Assembly: GCF_943737015.1 (NCBI RefSeq)
Contig: NZ_CALSFP010000001.1
Span: 496,001-560,000 of the forward strand
Source: Staphylococcus sp. Marseille-Q5304
GTDB taxonomy: Bacteria > Bacillota > Bacilli > Staphylococcales > Staphylococcaceae
Length of the DNA stretch: 64,000 nt
Reading direction: 5' to 3'
The notes beneath the pieces are model-generated. The model was not told where the DNA came from and searched no databases. It saw only the letters and a program-made list of their open reading frames with translations. The position numbers and the translations under genes were made by a program. This document shows positions 34,907 through 48,076 of this stretch, one piece after another (positions within the stretch are counted from its first letter, which is position 1; the number at the start of each line of letters is the position of its first letter).

Positions 34907-35720
34907 ACCTAAAATAGCACTGACTATTGCAGGCACTGATCCTACAGGCGGTGCTGGTGTTATGGCAGATTTAAAATCATTCCATGCATGTGGTGTCTAT
35001 GGAATGGCTGCTATTACAAGTATTGTTGCTCAAAACACGAAAGGTGTACAACACATTCACAACTTTGATCAAAGTTGGTTGGCAGAACAAATGGAGAGTA
35101 TATTTGATGATGAATTACCTCAAGCGATTAAAACAGGGATGATTGCATCCAAACCCATGATGGAATTAATTCGTGATTATTTAAAGAAATATCCTGATTT
35201 ACCTTACGTGATTGATCCAGTTATGCTTGCAAAAAGTGGAGATTCATTAATGGAAGATGACGCTAAAGCAGATTTACAAAATATATTACTTCCTTATGCA
35301 ATGGTAGCAACGCCAAATTTACCTGAAGCAGAAGAAATTACTGGTTTAACTATTAATGATGAACAGTCTATTTATCAAGCAGGAAAAGTTTTTATCAATG
35401 AAATAGGCAGCAAAGGGGTCGTTATCAAAGGCGGCCATTCAGAAGATAAACAGAATGCAAAAGATTATCTTTTTACGCAAAATGATGTGTATACATTCGA
35501 AGAGCCACGTTATGATACAAAACATACACACGGTACAGGGTGTACTTTCTCAGCTGTCATAACTGCTGAACTTGCTAAAGGTAAATCTATTTATGAAGCG
35601 GTTCAAAAAGCGAAAAAATTCATTTCTTTAAGTATTAAACATACACCAGAAATAGGCCAAGGAAGAGGGCCAGTGAATCACTTTGCGTACATGAAAGAGG
35701 TCGGCTTAGATGACGAATAA
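34899..35720 (+). CDS. thiD: Hydroxymethylpyrimidine/phosphomethylpyrimidine kinase
   Basis: A 273-aa ribokinase-fold kinase that phosphorylates HMP and HMP-P. The N-terminal [18 protein letters not shown] and the C-terminal [10 protein letters not shown] (anion hole and catalytic Asp region equivalent) are clear. ATG 34899 overlaps tenA by eight bases with GGAGGA six bases upstream; a longer in-frame ORF upstream merely reads through tenA in another frame. Confidence 0.95.
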   Translation: MNKPKIALTIAGTDPTGGAGVMADLKSFHACGVYGMAAITSIVAQNTKGVQHIHNFDQSWLAEQMESIFDDELPQAIKTGMIASKPMMELIRDYLKKYPDLPYVIDPVMLAKSGDSLMEDDAKADLQNILLPYAMVATPNLPEAEEITGLTINDEQSIYQAGKVFINEIGSKGVVIKGGHSEDKQNAKDYLFTQNDVYTFEEPRYDTKHTHGTGCTFSAVITAELAKGKSIYEAVQKAKKFISLSIKHTPEIGQGRGPVNHFAYMKEVGLDDE

Positions 35721-36507
35721 TTTAGAACAGTTAAGAACTCAAAATCCATTAGTGATTTGTTATACCAATGATGTAGTAAAAAACTTCACTGCAAATGGTT
35801 TGTTAAGTCTAGGAGCAAGCCCTGCAATGAGTGAAGCGCCTGAAGAAGCAGAAGATATGTTACAAGTTGCGCAAACTTTGCTTATTAACATTGGTACATT
35901 AACGAAAGATCAAGAAATGGATATCATTAAAATTGGTCAAACAGCGAATAAAGTTGGAACACCTATCGTATTTGACCCGGTTGCAGTTGGCGCATCTCAA
36001 TATCGAAAAGACTTCTGTAAGCGTTTTTTAGAGGAAGTTGAAGTTAGCGTCGTTAAAGGAAATAGTTCCGAGGTATTAACTTTAATTGATAGTGAAACAA
36101 AGATGAAAGGTACTGAAGGTGATCACTCATTAGATGTTGTTAATATTGCAAAATCAGCACATGAGCAGTTAAAGTGTGCCATTATTATTACTGGAAAAAC
36201 AGATGTTATTGCTCATAATGGTCAAATTGTTAAACTAAATAACGGTTCTCCTCTATTAGCAAAGGTTACAGGCGCTGGTTGTTTATTAGGCGCTGTAGTA
36301 GCGAGCTTTGTAGATCAAACTCAACTTTCTCAGTTATCGATAAATGCACTTATCGAAGCAGTATCAATATATAATATTGCAGCGGAACAAGCAGACAATA
36401 TTTCACAAAATAAAGGCCCAGGTACATTTGCAGTAGAATTAATCAACTATTTATCATTAATCACTTATGATGACTATTTAACACATCATCAAGTCCAAGA
36501 GGTGTAA
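35710..36507 (+). CDS. thiM: Hydroxyethylthiazole kinase
   Basis: The 265-aa kinase phosphorylates the thiazole half of thiamine. Landmarks: [25 protein letters not shown] near the N-terminus, VDP-type substrate region [13 protein letters not shown], and the late [14 protein letters not shown] with the catalytic Cys. Overlaps thiD by 11 bases. In staphylococci this route salvages thiazole. Confidence 0.96.
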   Translation: MTNNLEQLRTQNPLVICYTNDVVKNFTANGLLSLGASPAMSEAPEEAEDMLQVAQTLLINIGTLTKDQEMDIIKIGQTANKVGTPIVFDPVAVGASQYRKDFCKRFLEEVEVSVVKGNSSEVLTLIDSETKMKGTEGDHSLDVVNIAKSAHEQLKCAIIITGKTDVIAHNGQIVKLNNGSPLLAKVTGAGCLLGAVVASFVDQTQLSQLSINALIEAVSIYNIAAEQADNISQNKGPGTFAVELINYLSLITYDDYLTHHQVQEV

Positions 36508-36509
36508 AT

Positions 36510-37151
36510 ATGTTTCACAAATCTGATTTAAAGGTTTACTTTATTTGTGGAAGTCAAGACATCCCTGATGGTGTTACAATACATGAGGTTGTAAGAGAAG
36601 CTTTAGAAGCCGGGATTACGATGTTTCAATTTAGAGAAAAAGGTCCTGGTGCTCGTGTAGGTGACGAAAAAGCATTACTTGCTACAGAGTTATTTAAACT
36701 TTGCAAAGAGTATCATGTGCCATTCATCGTAAATGATGATGTAACTTTATCTAAACAAATTAATGCTGACGGTATTCATCTTGGACAAGATGACGTAGCC
36801 ATAAGTGATGTAGCATCTCAATTTAAAGATAAAATCATAGGCTTAAGCGTAGGTAACGTGGAAGAATATCATAATTCGGATTTAACGAATGTTGATTATA
36901 TTGGCGTAGGACCGATGTATGCGACGCGTTCCAAAGATGATGCGAACCATCCAGTAGGGCCAGAAATGATTCCAACCCTAAGACAATATGTGGATGATTT
37001 GCCAATCGTTGCAATCGGTGGCATTGATGTAAATAATGCTAATGAAATTGTTGAAGCTGGGGCAGATGGTTTATCGGTTATATCTGTTATAGCTAAAAGT
37101 GAAAACATCAGTGAAACTGTGCAACATTTATTACAATCTGTTGAACAATAG
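36510..37151 (+). CDS. thiE: Thiamine phosphate synthase
   Basis: The 213-aa TIM-barrel enzyme joins HMP-PP and thiazole-P to give thiamine phosphate. Conserved segments are [46 protein letters not shown] and [15 protein letters not shown]. It starts two bases after the thiM stop with AGAGGTG upstream and is the last gene of the operon. No thiC or thiG lies nearby, so this locus does salvage and joining only. Confidence 0.96.
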   Translation: MFHKSDLKVYFICGSQDIPDGVTIHEVVREALEAGITMFQFREKGPGARVGDEKALLATELFKLCKEYHVPFIVNDDVTLSKQINADGIHLGQDDVAISDVASQFKDKIIGLSVGNVEEYHNSDLTNVDYIGVGPMYATRSKDDANHPVGPEMIPTLRQYVDDLPIVAIGGIDVNNANEIVEAGADGLSVISVIAKSENISETVQHLLQSVEQ

Positions 37152-37234
37152 TAGAAATTGCTTTTTTTAATTTTCACTCTAAGCCTTATATGATAGAATG
37201 TTATTTATGTGAATAAAAGGTTAGAGGTGGAAAA

Positions 37235-38095
37235 ATGAAAAAGAAAACGTTATTACCTTTATTGTTAGGTGTAATGGTTTTATTATCTGGTTGTGATTAT
37301 TCTAAACCAGAAAATAGAGACGGATTTTTCTTTAATACTTTCGTCGATCCAATGAGTAAGTTGATTCATTGGTTAGGCTCAAGTTTTAATAATGATTACG
37401 GTCTTGCAATAATTGTCTTAGTTTTAGCGATTCGTTTAGTTTTATTACCATTCATGTTATCAAACTATAAAAATAGTCATATGATGCGTGAAAAAATGAA
37501 AGTTGCCAAACCTGAGGTAAATGAAGTACAAGAAAAAGTTAAACGTGCGCGTACTCAGGAAGATAAAATGGCAGCGAACCAAGAACTCATGGAAGTTTAC
37601 AAAAAATATGATATGAATCCTATGAAGAGTATGTTAGGTTGTTTACCAGTACTTATTCAAATGCCTATTATCATGGGATTATACTTTGCATTGAAATCAA
37701 ATCTTGCAGGTTTTTCTCATCACCCACACTTCTTATGGTTTAACTTAGCTAAACCAGACATCTTGATTACAATAATCGCGGGTGTGCTATACTTTTTACA
37801 GGCTTACGTATCATCAAGATCTATGCCTGAAGAACAAAAACAAATGGGTTACATGATGATGGTTATTTCCCCAATTATGATTATCTTCGTATCCCTAAGT
37901 TCAGTTTCTGCATTAGGTTTATATTGGTCAGTCAGTGCGGCGTTCTTAGTTGTACAAACTGAAGTTGCTAATATGTATTATTCTAAATTAGCTAAAAAAG
38001 AAGTTGAACCTATGCTTGCAAAAATGAACAAAGAAAAAACTAATAAAAAAGGCAGCAACACACAAGTCGTTTCTAATAAGAAGAAAAAGAAATAA
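37235..38095 (+). CDS. yidC: Membrane protein insertase YidC (lipoprotein form)
   Basis: A 286-aa insertase for membrane proteins. A lipoprotein signal (LLSGC) puts the lipid-modified Cys at residue 20. Five membrane helices follow; the conserved hydrophilic-groove Arg67 is in [10 protein letters not shown] charged cytoplasmic loop (about 82-120) and a basic C-terminal tail rich in Lys complete the family pattern. AGAGGTGG precedes the ATG. Confidence 0.95.
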   Translation: MKKKTLLPLLLGVMVLLSGCDYSKPENRDGFFFNTFVDPMSKLIHWLGSSFNNDYGLAIIVLVLAIRLVLLPFMLSNYKNSHMMREKMKVAKPEVNEVQEKVKRARTQEDKMAANQELMEVYKKYDMNPMKSMLGCLPVLIQMPIIMGLYFALKSNLAGFSHHPHFLWFNLAKPDILITIIAGVLYFLQAYVSSRSMPEEQKQMGYMMMVISPIMIIFVSLSSVSALGLYWSVSAAFLVVQTEVANMYYSKLAKKEVEPMLAKMNKEKTNKKGSNTQVVSNKKKKK

Positions 38096-38103
38096 TGTAT
38101 AAA

Positions 38104-38143
38104 TAAAGAGCGAGGCTTTGAAATTCAAAGCCTCGCTCTTTTA
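38104..38143. terminator. Bidirectional terminator between yidC and the HD gene
   Basis: A 17-bp near-perfect hairpin on AAGAGCGAGGCTTTGAA and its complement, with T's to the right and A's to the left, serves both convergent genes. Confidence 0.92.
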
Positions 38144-38157
38144 AATTATCGATACAG

Positions 38158-38805
38158 TTAAAAGTACCATTCATTAAAAAATTGAGTAACAAATCTTTTC
38201 ATATAATCATGACGTTCCTCAGCCATTTTTTTACCTGTTTTTGTATGCATTAATGATTTGAGTTTAAACAATTTTTCATAAAAATGTTTGATTGCTGAGG
38301 GAGGTGTGTCTTGCTTATCAATTTCTACATCTAATAGAGGATGATTTGCCTCTGATTCGACCCACATAGGCTCATTAAAATGACCTGCAAATTGAAACGT
38401 ACGTGCAATACCAATTGCGCCCAAAGCATCTAGTCTATCAGCATCTCTCACGATTTGTCCTTCAATAGGTAATTCAACATGATTATTTGCGCCGTTGTTA
38501 TAACTCATGTTATTAATGATAAACATAATCTCTGATTGCTGACTTTGGCTAAGCTTTTGTTGCTTTAAAAATTGTTGTAGTTTCACAGTTGCATCTGTGA
38601 CATCAGTTAACTTGCTATCGACAGTATCGTGAAGTAAGGCAGCTAATTGAATTACCAATCGGTCACCTTGTTGTTCTTGTTCAGCAATATGTAGTGCAAT
38701 TTTCACTACACGCTGCACATGTGCAACATCATGTCCGCTTGTATCATGTTTATGACATTGTTTCATATAATGTGTTGCGTTAAAGATAATGTTTTGTGAG
38801 TTCAT
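38158..38805 (-). CDS. HD-domain phosphohydrolase
   Basis: A 215-aa protein of the YedJ/YpgQ-like HD family. Metal-binding motifs are H-DVAHV near the N-terminus, the doublet LLHDTVDSK in the middle, and a late DRLDALGAIG. Relatives act as nucleotide pyrophosphatases or phosphodiesterases; the substrate here is unknown. Start is ATG 38805 behind AAAGGAG; an upstream in-frame ATG at 38844 lacks a ribosome site. Confidence 0.82.
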   Translation of the reverse strand: MNSQNIIFNATHYMKQCHKHDTSGHDVAHVQRVVKIALHIAEQEQQGDRLVIQLAALLHDTVDSKLTDVTDATVKLQQFLKQQKLSQSQQSEIMFIINNMSYNNGANNHVELPIEGQIVRDADRLDALGAIGIARTFQFAGHFNEPMWVESEANHPLLDVEIDKQDTPPSAIKHFYEKLFKLKSLMHTKTGKKMAEERHDYMKRFVTQFFNEWYF

Positions 38806-38852
38806 TAATGTAACTCCTTTGCATTTAACAAATGTTCTATACATCTATTTAC

Positions 38853-40337
38853 TTATAATATAGGGGATAATAATTGAGAAATACCTTCTTTAAATTTAAT
38901 CCAGTTACTGCGTTTTTCATAAAGTTCTTTCGTTAAACGATGTGACACTTTTAAATCATCTTGGAAAGCGCGCTTAAGTTGTTGTGCAATTTCCGTATCA
39001 TATATAAAGGCATTTACTTCAAAGTTTAAAGTGAAACTACGGTGATCCATATTTGCAGTTCCGACGCTCGCCAATTCATCATCTATAACGACTGTTTTTG
39101 AATGTAAGAATCCATTATCATAATGAAATATATTTACTCCCGCATCTAACAATGAAGCGACGTTTTTATAAGTAGCCCAGAAGACAAATGGGTGATCTGG
39201 TTTATTAGGAATCATAATGTTGACTTCTACGCCACCGAGTGCAGCTATTTTCACTGCATCTAAGAATGCTTGGTCAGGAATAAAATATGGCGTTTGAATA
39301 TAGATGGATTGCTTAGCTGAAGCAATCATTTTTAAATAACCGTATTTAATTTGTTCCCAAGTTTCATCTGGTCCACTAGAGGCAATCTGAACACCCTTCG
39401 TACCGCCAGACTTAACATCAGGGAAGTAACGATCTTCATATTTAATATCTTCACGAGAAGATTGAGAGTTCCAATCCAACATAAAACGTAATTGTAATGC
39501 GTTAACAGCATCACCAACTATACGTAAATGTGTATCCCGCCAATAACCAAACTTTTTCTTTAATCCGAGATATTCTTCACCTACATTAAAGCCACCCACG
39601 TAACCAATATGTCCATCAATAATAACAACCTTTCTATGGTTTCTATTATTCATTCTTAAGTTGATAAGCGGTAATTTAGATGGGAAAAACGATTCAAAAT
39701 GACCATTTTTCTTTCGGAAGTTCTTAAAATCCTTAAACTTTAACGTTCTAGATCCCATATCATCATAAAGCATTCTCACTTCTAAACCTTCGTCAAGCTT
39801 GTGTTCTAAAGCGGTTAAGATACGGTTGCTGAGTTGGTCATTTCTGAAAATATAATATTGAATGTGTATGTAATCTTTAGCTGCATAAATATCGTCTATT
39901 AAAGATTCAAATTTGTCAGCACCGTCTGTAAACACTTTAATTTCATTATCGGTTGTTAAGAACGCTGCATTGTTATATAACAACATTTGTACCATATCTT
40001 TATACTTAACAATTTGATGGTTTCCTTTTGAAAAATCATCATTTTTTAAGGATTCCATTTGTTCATTGACGATCATTTCTATACCGATTTGATCTTCTCT
40101 GTCTATCTTAAAGATTTGTTGACGTTGAATTTGTCTACCAAATAACAAGTAGATTACAAATCCTAGTATGGGTAACAGAAATAGTACTAATATCCATGCC
40201 CAAATCGAACTGGCAGATCGCCTTTCCATAAATATAATTGTAAAAGCAAAGATAACATTTAATAAAAAGGCACCAATTAAAATAACGTTGATGATGATGT
40301 TGGTGTGACTATACAACATTGCGAAAATATCTACCAT
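38853..40337 (-). CDS. cls: Cardiolipin synthase
   Basis: A 494-aa membrane phospholipase-D-family enzyme that condenses two phosphatidylglycerols to cardiolipin. Two N-terminal membrane helices (about 12-35 and 44-67) precede two HKD motifs: His234/Lys236/Asp241 and His412/Lys414/Asp419. Length equals S. aureus Cls2. I start at ATG 40337 behind GGAGGT; the longer in-frame start would contain this site. It is divergent from csoR. Confidence 0.94.
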   Translation of the reverse strand: MVDIFAMLYSHTNIIINVILIGAFLLNVIFAFTIIFMERRSASSIWAWILVLFLLPILGFVIYLLFGRQIQRQQIFKIDREDQIGIEMIVNEQMESLKNDDFSKGNHQIVKYKDMVQMLLYNNAAFLTTDNEIKVFTDGADKFESLIDDIYAAKDYIHIQYYIFRNDQLSNRILTALEHKLDEGLEVRMLYDDMGSRTLKFKDFKNFRKKNGHFESFFPSKLPLINLRMNNRNHRKVVIIDGHIGYVGGFNVGEEYLGLKKKFGYWRDTHLRIVGDAVNALQLRFMLDWNSQSSREDIKYEDRYFPDVKSGGTKGVQIASSGPDETWEQIKYGYLKMIASAKQSIYIQTPYFIPDQAFLDAVKIAALGGVEVNIMIPNKPDHPFVFWATYKNVASLLDAGVNIFHYDNGFLHSKTVVIDDELASVGTANMDHRSFTLNFEVNAFIYDTEIAQQLKRAFQDDLKVSHRLTKELYEKRSNWIKFKEGISQLLSPIL

Positions 40338-40418
40338 ATGTACCTCCATACACTTAAATCAAGTGTTAAAAAATATAAAAGTCCCAATTATTGTAACATG
40401 TAGAACACTTTTTATCAC

Positions 40419-40447
40419 TTGACTGATAGGGGGGATAGGTATATTAT
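40419..40447 (+). promoter_or_regulatory. csoR promoter with CsoR operator in the spacer
   Basis: TTGACT (40419-40424) and TATTAT (40442-40447) are 17 bases apart. The spacer GATAGGGGGGATAGGTA is a G-tract sequence of the kind CsoR repressors bind and stands out in this AT-rich context. Binding there would block polymerase directly. Confidence 0.75.
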
Positions 40448-40478
40448 GTTGATGAATTCTAAAGGGAGGCAACCTTAA

Positions 40479-40772
40479 ATGACTGAAATTCATAAAACGC
40501 ATCATTCAGAACAAACTAAAGCGAATTTAACTTCACGATTAAACCGCATAGAAGGGCAAGTTCGTGCGATTAATAGAATGATATCTGAAGATGTATATTG
40601 TGATGATGTACTTACTCAAATTAGAGCAACACGTTCTGCATTAAACAGCGTTGCAACAAGATTATTGGAACATCATATGAAAGGCTGTATTATGGATAAA
40701 GTGAACCATGGCGAAGAGGAAGAAGCGATGGAAGAGTTATTAGTAACATTTCAAAAATTAATGAAAGACTAG
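40479..40772 (+). CDS. csoR: Copper-sensing repressor CsoR
   Basis: A 97-aa all-helical DUF156 repressor. The copper ligands are in place: Cys41 (DVYCDDVL), His66 and Cys70 (EHHMKGC), giving the Cys-His-Cys set of true CsoR rather than the Cys-Cys set of persulfide sensors. Cu(I) binding releases DNA and allows copper-efflux expression. GGGAGGC precedes the ATG. The copper ATPase and chaperone it should also control are outside the window. Confidence 0.94.
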   Translation: MTEIHKTHHSEQTKANLTSRLNRIEGQVRAINRMISEDVYCDDVLTQIRATRSALNSVATRLLEHHMKGCIMDKVNHGEEEEAMEELLVTFQKLMKD

Positions 40773-40784
40773 GAGCGAGCAATA

Positions 40785-40991
40785 GTGGAATTTGAGACGA
40801 TTTATGTTTCTAACTTAACTAATGAAGAACAACAACATAAACTTGAGCAACGATTATTTACAATAGATGGAGTGCAAAAGGTCTGTATTAATCAAAGGAG
40901 TGGACAGATCGACATCGAATTTGAAACACCTGCAAGTTTAAATAATTTAGAAAAAGAAGTATATGATTTAGGATTTGAAATTATTAATTGA
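40785..40991 (+). CDS. csoZ: CsoZ-like heavy-metal-associated-fold small protein
   Basis: A 68-aa protein in an operon with csoR (12 bases apart, GTG start, AGGAGCG upstream). It shows the βαββαβ pattern of copper chaperones, but there is no CxxC in the metal loop; its only cysteine is in KVCINQ. S. aureus has the same csoR-csoZ pair. Copper binding therefore cannot follow the standard CopZ mode. Confidence 0.82.
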   Translation: MEFETIYVSNLTNEEQQHKLEQRLFTIDGVQKVCINQRSGQIDIEFETPASLNNLEKEVYDLGFEIIN

Positions 40992-41159
40992 TGTAATTGT
41001 ACACATTTGAAATTAATAATGTGCAAATATTGTATGTAAAGTATGTTTTAAGATAATATTTTGACATTATGACAATATATTTAAAATTTTAAATATTGTA
41101 TGGTAATTGGCTACTAAATAAGGTAATATGGTAGTAAGAAAGAAGTTAGGGGTGATAAT

Positions 41160-41300
41160 ATGACTAAAGAAAATGAAAAGATTCAAAATGTAGTTCAACT
41201 ATTATCATCATTAGGGGTTAACATAAAGAAAACTAAATCAAGATTAGATGTTATGCATTCTTTATCAACTAATGTGAAAGCCGCTAACCAGTTGAAATAG
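41160..41300 (+). CDS. Small predicted protein, 46 aa
   Basis: ATG 41160 follows TTAGGGGTGAT. The product starts MTKENEKIQNVVQLLSSLG and continues as a charged, likely helical chain ending in VKAANQLK. A terminator begins 11 bases after its stop, so the ORF forms a neat single-gene unit between csoZ and the convergent rodA. I recognise no family. Confidence 0.6.
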   Translation: MTKENEKIQNVVQLLSSLGVNIKKTKSRLDVMHSLSTNVKAANQLK

Positions 41301-41310
41301 TCTTATTACC

Positions 41311-41348
41311 AAGAAAGCGATGAGGACACGTGTTCACATCGTTTTTTT
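41311..41348 (+). terminator. Terminator after the 46-aa ORF
   Basis: GCGATG...CATCGT enclose a GACAC/GTGTT inner stem and run into TTTTTTT. Confidence 0.75.
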
Positions 41349-41426
41349 CTGCCAAAAATACATAAGTTATGTCGTTTGAAGTTATTTGAATATGTTCAAA
41401 ATAAAACAGTATAGTTCTATTTTATA

Positions 41427-41464
41427 AAAAGAGAGCCATTCCAAAATCTGGAATAGCTCTCTTT
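41427..41464 (-). terminator. rodA terminator
   Basis: GAGAGCCATTCCA pairs with TGGAATAGCTCTC (one mismatch); the A run on its left is a T run on the minus strand. The T's on its right could also stop plus-strand transcription. Confidence 0.85.
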
Positions 41465-41474
41465 TGTTTAAAGA

Positions 41475-42674
41475 TTATGCATTTTCTTCTTCTTGTTGGT
41501 GATATTTCTTTTTAGGTTGGTGATAGTAAATAGATAACAATATACCGACACCAAACATTAAGCTCCATAAAGCACTACCACCATAACTAATAAATGGTAA
41601 TGGTATACCCGTAATCGGTAACAATTGAATCGTCATACCTATATTTTGTAAAACATGGAATAGTATCAATGAAATAAATCCAATTATAAATAGTTTCGCA
41701 TATAGGCTTTCTAATTTAGTTGCTAATCTTATTAAATGTATGATTAGTATTAAATAAATAAGTAGTAAAACGACTGCACCGATAAAACCAAATTCTTCTC
41801 CAATTACTGAGAAAATGAAGTCGGTATGATTTTCAGGTATATAAACTTCACCATGATTAAATCCTTTACCGAATAACTGACCTGAACCGATTGCTTTAAG
41901 TGATTCTGTTAGATGATAACCATCGCCACTACTAAATGTATATGGATCAAGCCATGAGTTAATACGACCTAGTTGATATGTTTGAATACCTAATAGCTTT
42001 TCGAAAATCGTTGATTTAAAAATAATCGATAAAATAATACTAGCGCCTGCTACTATTACAAAGATAAATAACGGAGCTAATATTCTCCACGTAATACCAC
42101 TTACAATTAACATCCCAGCAATGATTGCACAAATTACTAAAGTTGTACCTAAGTCATTTTGTAATAGAATGAGTATCATTGGAATTATAGATAGACCACA
42201 AATTTTAAAGAATAATTTGAAGTCCGTTCTAATTGATGGTTTAAAGGTAAATCGATTATGATTAGAAATTAATTTTGCTAATGCCAATATGAGTATAATC
42301 TTCATAAATTCTGAAGGTTGTATACTAATTGGACCTGCTTTAAACCAACTTTGTGCACCGTTGATGACAGGCATCAATGGGTTTGGTGGTATGATAACTA
42401 AAATTAATAACGCTACACATAAAATAATGTAAAGTGTATATGTATGTCGGAATAACTTTTTCGGTGAAATAAGCATGATTAATCCAGCAATTATACCACC
42501 GAAAATATAATAAAGTATTTGTCTAATACTGAAGTTAGCGCTATATTGTCCGCCGCCCATTGCCGAACTTATTATAGTGATACTGATAATTGCTAAAAGT
42601 GCAAGGATAGCGACTAATTTCCAGTCTATCCGTCTAAACCAGGGGTTATTCTTTAATTGACGTAAACTGTTCAT
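41475..42674 (-). CDS. rodA: SEDS-family peptidoglycan glycosyltransferase RodA
   Basis: A 399-aa polytopic protein with about ten membrane helices that polymerises lipid II with a partner class B PBP. SEDS signatures present: SWFKAGPISIQPSEFMKI, LQNDLGT, NHTDFIFSVIGEEFG and GMTIQLLPITGIPLPFISYGGS. Position next to ddl marks it as the RodA paralogue rather than FtsW. AAAGGAG lies upstream on the minus strand. The C-terminal tail is His/Gln/Glu-rich. Confidence 0.9.
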   Translation of the reverse strand: MNSLRQLKNNPWFRRIDWKLVAILALLAIISITIISSAMGGGQYSANFSIRQILYYIFGGIIAGLIMLISPKKLFRHTYTLYIILCVALLILVIIPPNPLMPVINGAQSWFKAGPISIQPSEFMKIILILALAKLISNHNRFTFKPSIRTDFKLFFKICGLSIIPMILILLQNDLGTTLVICAIIAGMLIVSGITWRILAPLFIFVIVAGASIILSIIFKSTIFEKLLGIQTYQLGRINSWLDPYTFSSGDGYHLTESLKAIGSGQLFGKGFNHGEVYIPENHTDFIFSVIGEEFGFIGAVVLLLIYLILIIHLIRLATKLESLYAKLFIIGFISLILFHVLQNIGMTIQLLPITGIPLPFISYGGSALWSLMFGVGILLSIYYHQPKKKYHQQEEENA

Positions 42675-44124
<1,450 letters not shown>

Positions 44125-44136
44125 GGCGAATAAATA

Positions 44137-45504
44137 ATGATTGAAGTAACTTTAGGAAAAATCAAGGAATGGATCTCTTGTGAAATCGATGAGCAACATT
44201 TGAACACTACGGTTAAAGGTGTTTCTATAGATTCTCGAGTTATTGAAAGTCAAAATTTATTTATTCCTTTTAAAGGTGAAAATGTCGATGGACATAAGTT
44301 CGTGGCGCAAGCACTTAAAGATGGTGCAGGCGCTGCATTTTATCAAAAAGATGTTCAACTTGATGGAAATGTAGAAGGTCCAATTATTTGGGTTGACGAT
44401 ACGTTAGAAGCTTTACAACAATTAGCAAAGGCCTACTTAAAATTCGTTGGTCCCAAGGTCATTGCAGTTACTGGTTCAAATGGTAAAACAACGACAAAAG
44501 ATATGATTGAAAGCGTGTTAAAATCACATTATAAAGTGAAGAAGACACAAGGTAATTACAACAACGAAATTGGTTTACCATTAACGATATTGGAATTAGA
44601 TCAAGATACCGAAATTTCCATTTTAGAAATGGGTATGTCAGGGTTTGGTGAAATTGAATTATTATCAAATATAGCGCACCCGGATATAGCTGTCATCACT
44701 AATATTGGTGAATCACATATGCAAGATTTAGGATCTAGAGAAGGGATTGCGCAAGCTAAATCAGAAATTACTAAAGGACTGATAGATGGTGGCTTGTTCA
44801 TTTACGATGGAGATGAACCACTATTAAAGCCACATGTCGAACAACTTAATCATGTCGATTGTATAAGTATTGGTTTAGAGAGTTCGAATGTGAAAACTTG
44901 TCATTTTGAACAAGTTACAGATAAAGGCATTCAATTTAATATTAACGGTACTGACCAGTACAAATTACCAGTACTTGGAGCTCATAACATGAAAAATGCG
45001 ACAATTGCAATTACAATTGGTGAGCAATTAAACTTAGATTATGAAACAATCTATCATAATATTTCACATGTGCAACTCACAGGTATGCGCATGGAACAAC
45101 ACCATTTAGACGATAATACGGTCATTATCAACGACGCCTATAATGCAAGTCCTACTAGTATGAAAGCAGCAATCGATACATTATCTAATATGGGAGGACG
45201 TAAATCCATAATATTAGCTGATGTATTAGAGCTTGGTGGTATTAGTGAAGAAATGCATAAATCAGTTGGTGATTATTTAGAGGATAAGGCGATTGCGAAT
45301 TTATATACGTTTGGCAATGAATCAAAGTTTATCAATGAAACAGGCCAACCTCACGTTGATAAAGCTGTACATTTTGAAGATAAACAACTTCTAATTGACC
45401 ATATTTTAGATAATATGACGCAAGGTGATAAAATATTAGTTAAAGGTTCTAGAGGTATGAAGTTAGAAGAAGTTGTCGAAGCGATTATCGAAGCAAATAA
45501 GTAG
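44137..45504 (+). CDS. murF: UDP-MurNAc-tripeptide--D-Ala-D-Ala ligase
   Basis: The 455-aa Mur ligase adds D-Ala-D-Ala to complete the muropeptide. The ATP loop [10 protein letters not shown] starts at residue 113. The C-terminal domain has [14 protein letters not shown]. The N-terminal domain with [12 protein letters not shown] is the UDP-sugar part. Operon with ddl; GAGGCG is the likely ribosome site. Confidence 0.96.
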   Translation: MIEVTLGKIKEWISCEIDEQHLNTTVKGVSIDSRVIESQNLFIPFKGENVDGHKFVAQALKDGAGAAFYQKDVQLDGNVEGPIIWVDDTLEALQQLAKAYLKFVGPKVIAVTGSNGKTTTKDMIESVLKSHYKVKKTQGNYNNEIGLPLTILELDQDTEISILEMGMSGFGEIELLSNIAHPDIAVITNIGESHMQDLGSREGIAQAKSEITKGLIDGGLFIYDGDEPLLKPHVEQLNHVDCISIGLESSNVKTCHFEQVTDKGIQFNINGTDQYKLPVLGAHNMKNATIAITIGEQLNLDYETIYHNISHVQLTGMRMEQHHLDDNTVIINDAYNASPTSMKAAIDTLSNMGGRKSIILADVLELGGISEEMHKSVGDYLEDKAIANLYTFGNESKFINETGQPHVDKAVHFEDKQLLIDHILDNMTQGDKILVKGSRGMKLEEVVEAIIEANK

Positions 45505-45540
45505 TACCATCAATATGTCGCAGGCAAATATTGGTTACAT

Positions 45541-45575
45541 CTCCTAATAAGGATTACCTTATTAGGAGATTTTTT
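45541..45575 (+). terminator. ddl-murF terminator
   Basis: CTCCTAATAAGG pairs perfectly with CCTTATTAGGAG around a four-base loop, followed by TTTTTT. The 317 bases from here to cshA hold a TATAAT at 45679-45684 (weak -35 TTCTGC at N17) and a partial cre-like sequence near 45703; no gene. Confidence 0.92.
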
Positions 45576-45880
45576 GAATTTAGTTGATATTAAGTATTTT
45601 TGAACAGATCACTGGTTACAATTAAAAATTAAGTCATTTGTTAAATTAAAACAACTTCTGCACAATTTTTTTGAGTATTATAATGAGTGCTCATTTAATA
45701 AAAAACAAACGCTTTCAATGTCTTTGTAATAGGCTTTATATTTCTATTAAATTAAATTAGAAAGTAGATATTACATCTCATTTAGAAATTGGTTTATTGC
45801 GATTATATACTTGAGGTGGTACTATTAAGAAGTTGAAGAAACTTAAACGAATAAATATGTATAGTAATACAGATAAATAA

Positions 45881-47395
<1,515 letters not shown>

Positions 47396-47445
47396 TTAAA
47401 TACTTTAATATGCTCATTTAATTTGAGCTGTTACGAAAAAATTCT

Positions 47446-47476
47446 AACCCTTCACAGATGCATGTGAAGGGTTTTT
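47446..47476 (+). terminator. cshA terminator
   Basis: AACCCTTCACA pairs with TGTGAAGGGTT, followed by TTTT. Confidence 0.9.
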
Positions 47477-47596
47477 GGTGTTTTTATATCACGATATTTG
47501 TTTTATATTAAGTTTATAATTAGCTATAAAAAAGGATAGACAAATTAAATATAAATGTTATGTTATAATTAATCAAAACTATAGAGGAGTGGCCTA

Positions 47597-48076
47597 ATGC
47601 TAAGTGATTCAACAATGTATAAAAGCCCGAAACAAGCACTTTATTATCATTACATAACACGTTTGTTTAATAGTGCTTTTGGCATTATTGTACTCGTATT
47701 TTTTATATATTTATGGCAATTATTTAACTGGTGGCATGGACTGATTTATCTATTTAGTGGTCTAATCTTGTTGGAAATTCTCTTATTGATATTTCGGCCA
47801 TGGATCAAATATCGATATGCTTATTACAAAGTGTCAAACCCGATCATTGAAGTGAAAAATGGCTTGTTCTTTAAAAGGAAAGAAATTATGAAATTTGAAC
47901 GTATCCAATACATAGAAAGGAAGAGTAATCCTATTTTAAGTAAGATGCAACTGTCTCAAGTTACTATGTTAACAGCAGGACATGTGATAGTACTACCATT
48001 AATGAAAAATGATGAGGTAGACCGGTTAGAAACCGAAATTTTACAATACCTGAGAGGAGCTGATTATGATGTCTAG
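47597..48076 (+). CDS. PH-domain (bPH2) membrane protein, YdbS-like
   Basis: A 159-aa protein with two N-terminal membrane helices (about 22-60) and one bacterial PH domain (IEVKNGLFFKRKEIMKFERIQYIE). The motif RIQYIERKSNP is characteristic of YdbS/YdbT-type DUF304 proteins. AGAGGAG lies upstream. It overlaps the next gene by 11 bases. Function is not established; in Bacillus the homologous pair is linked to resistance to a class of bacteriocins. Confidence 0.85.
   Translation: MLSDSTMYKSPKQALYYHYITRLFNSAFGIIVLVFFIYLWQLFNWWHGLIYLFSGLILLEILLLIFRPWIKYRYAYYKVSNPIIEVKNGLFFKRKEIMKFERIQYIERKSNPILSKMQLSQVTMLTAGHVIVLPLMKNDEVDRLETEILQYLRGADYDV

Noticed and set aside
45703-45716. cre-like site before cshA (right half matches cre)
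   Set aside because: At least three mismatches to the fixed cre bases; too weak to report as a site.
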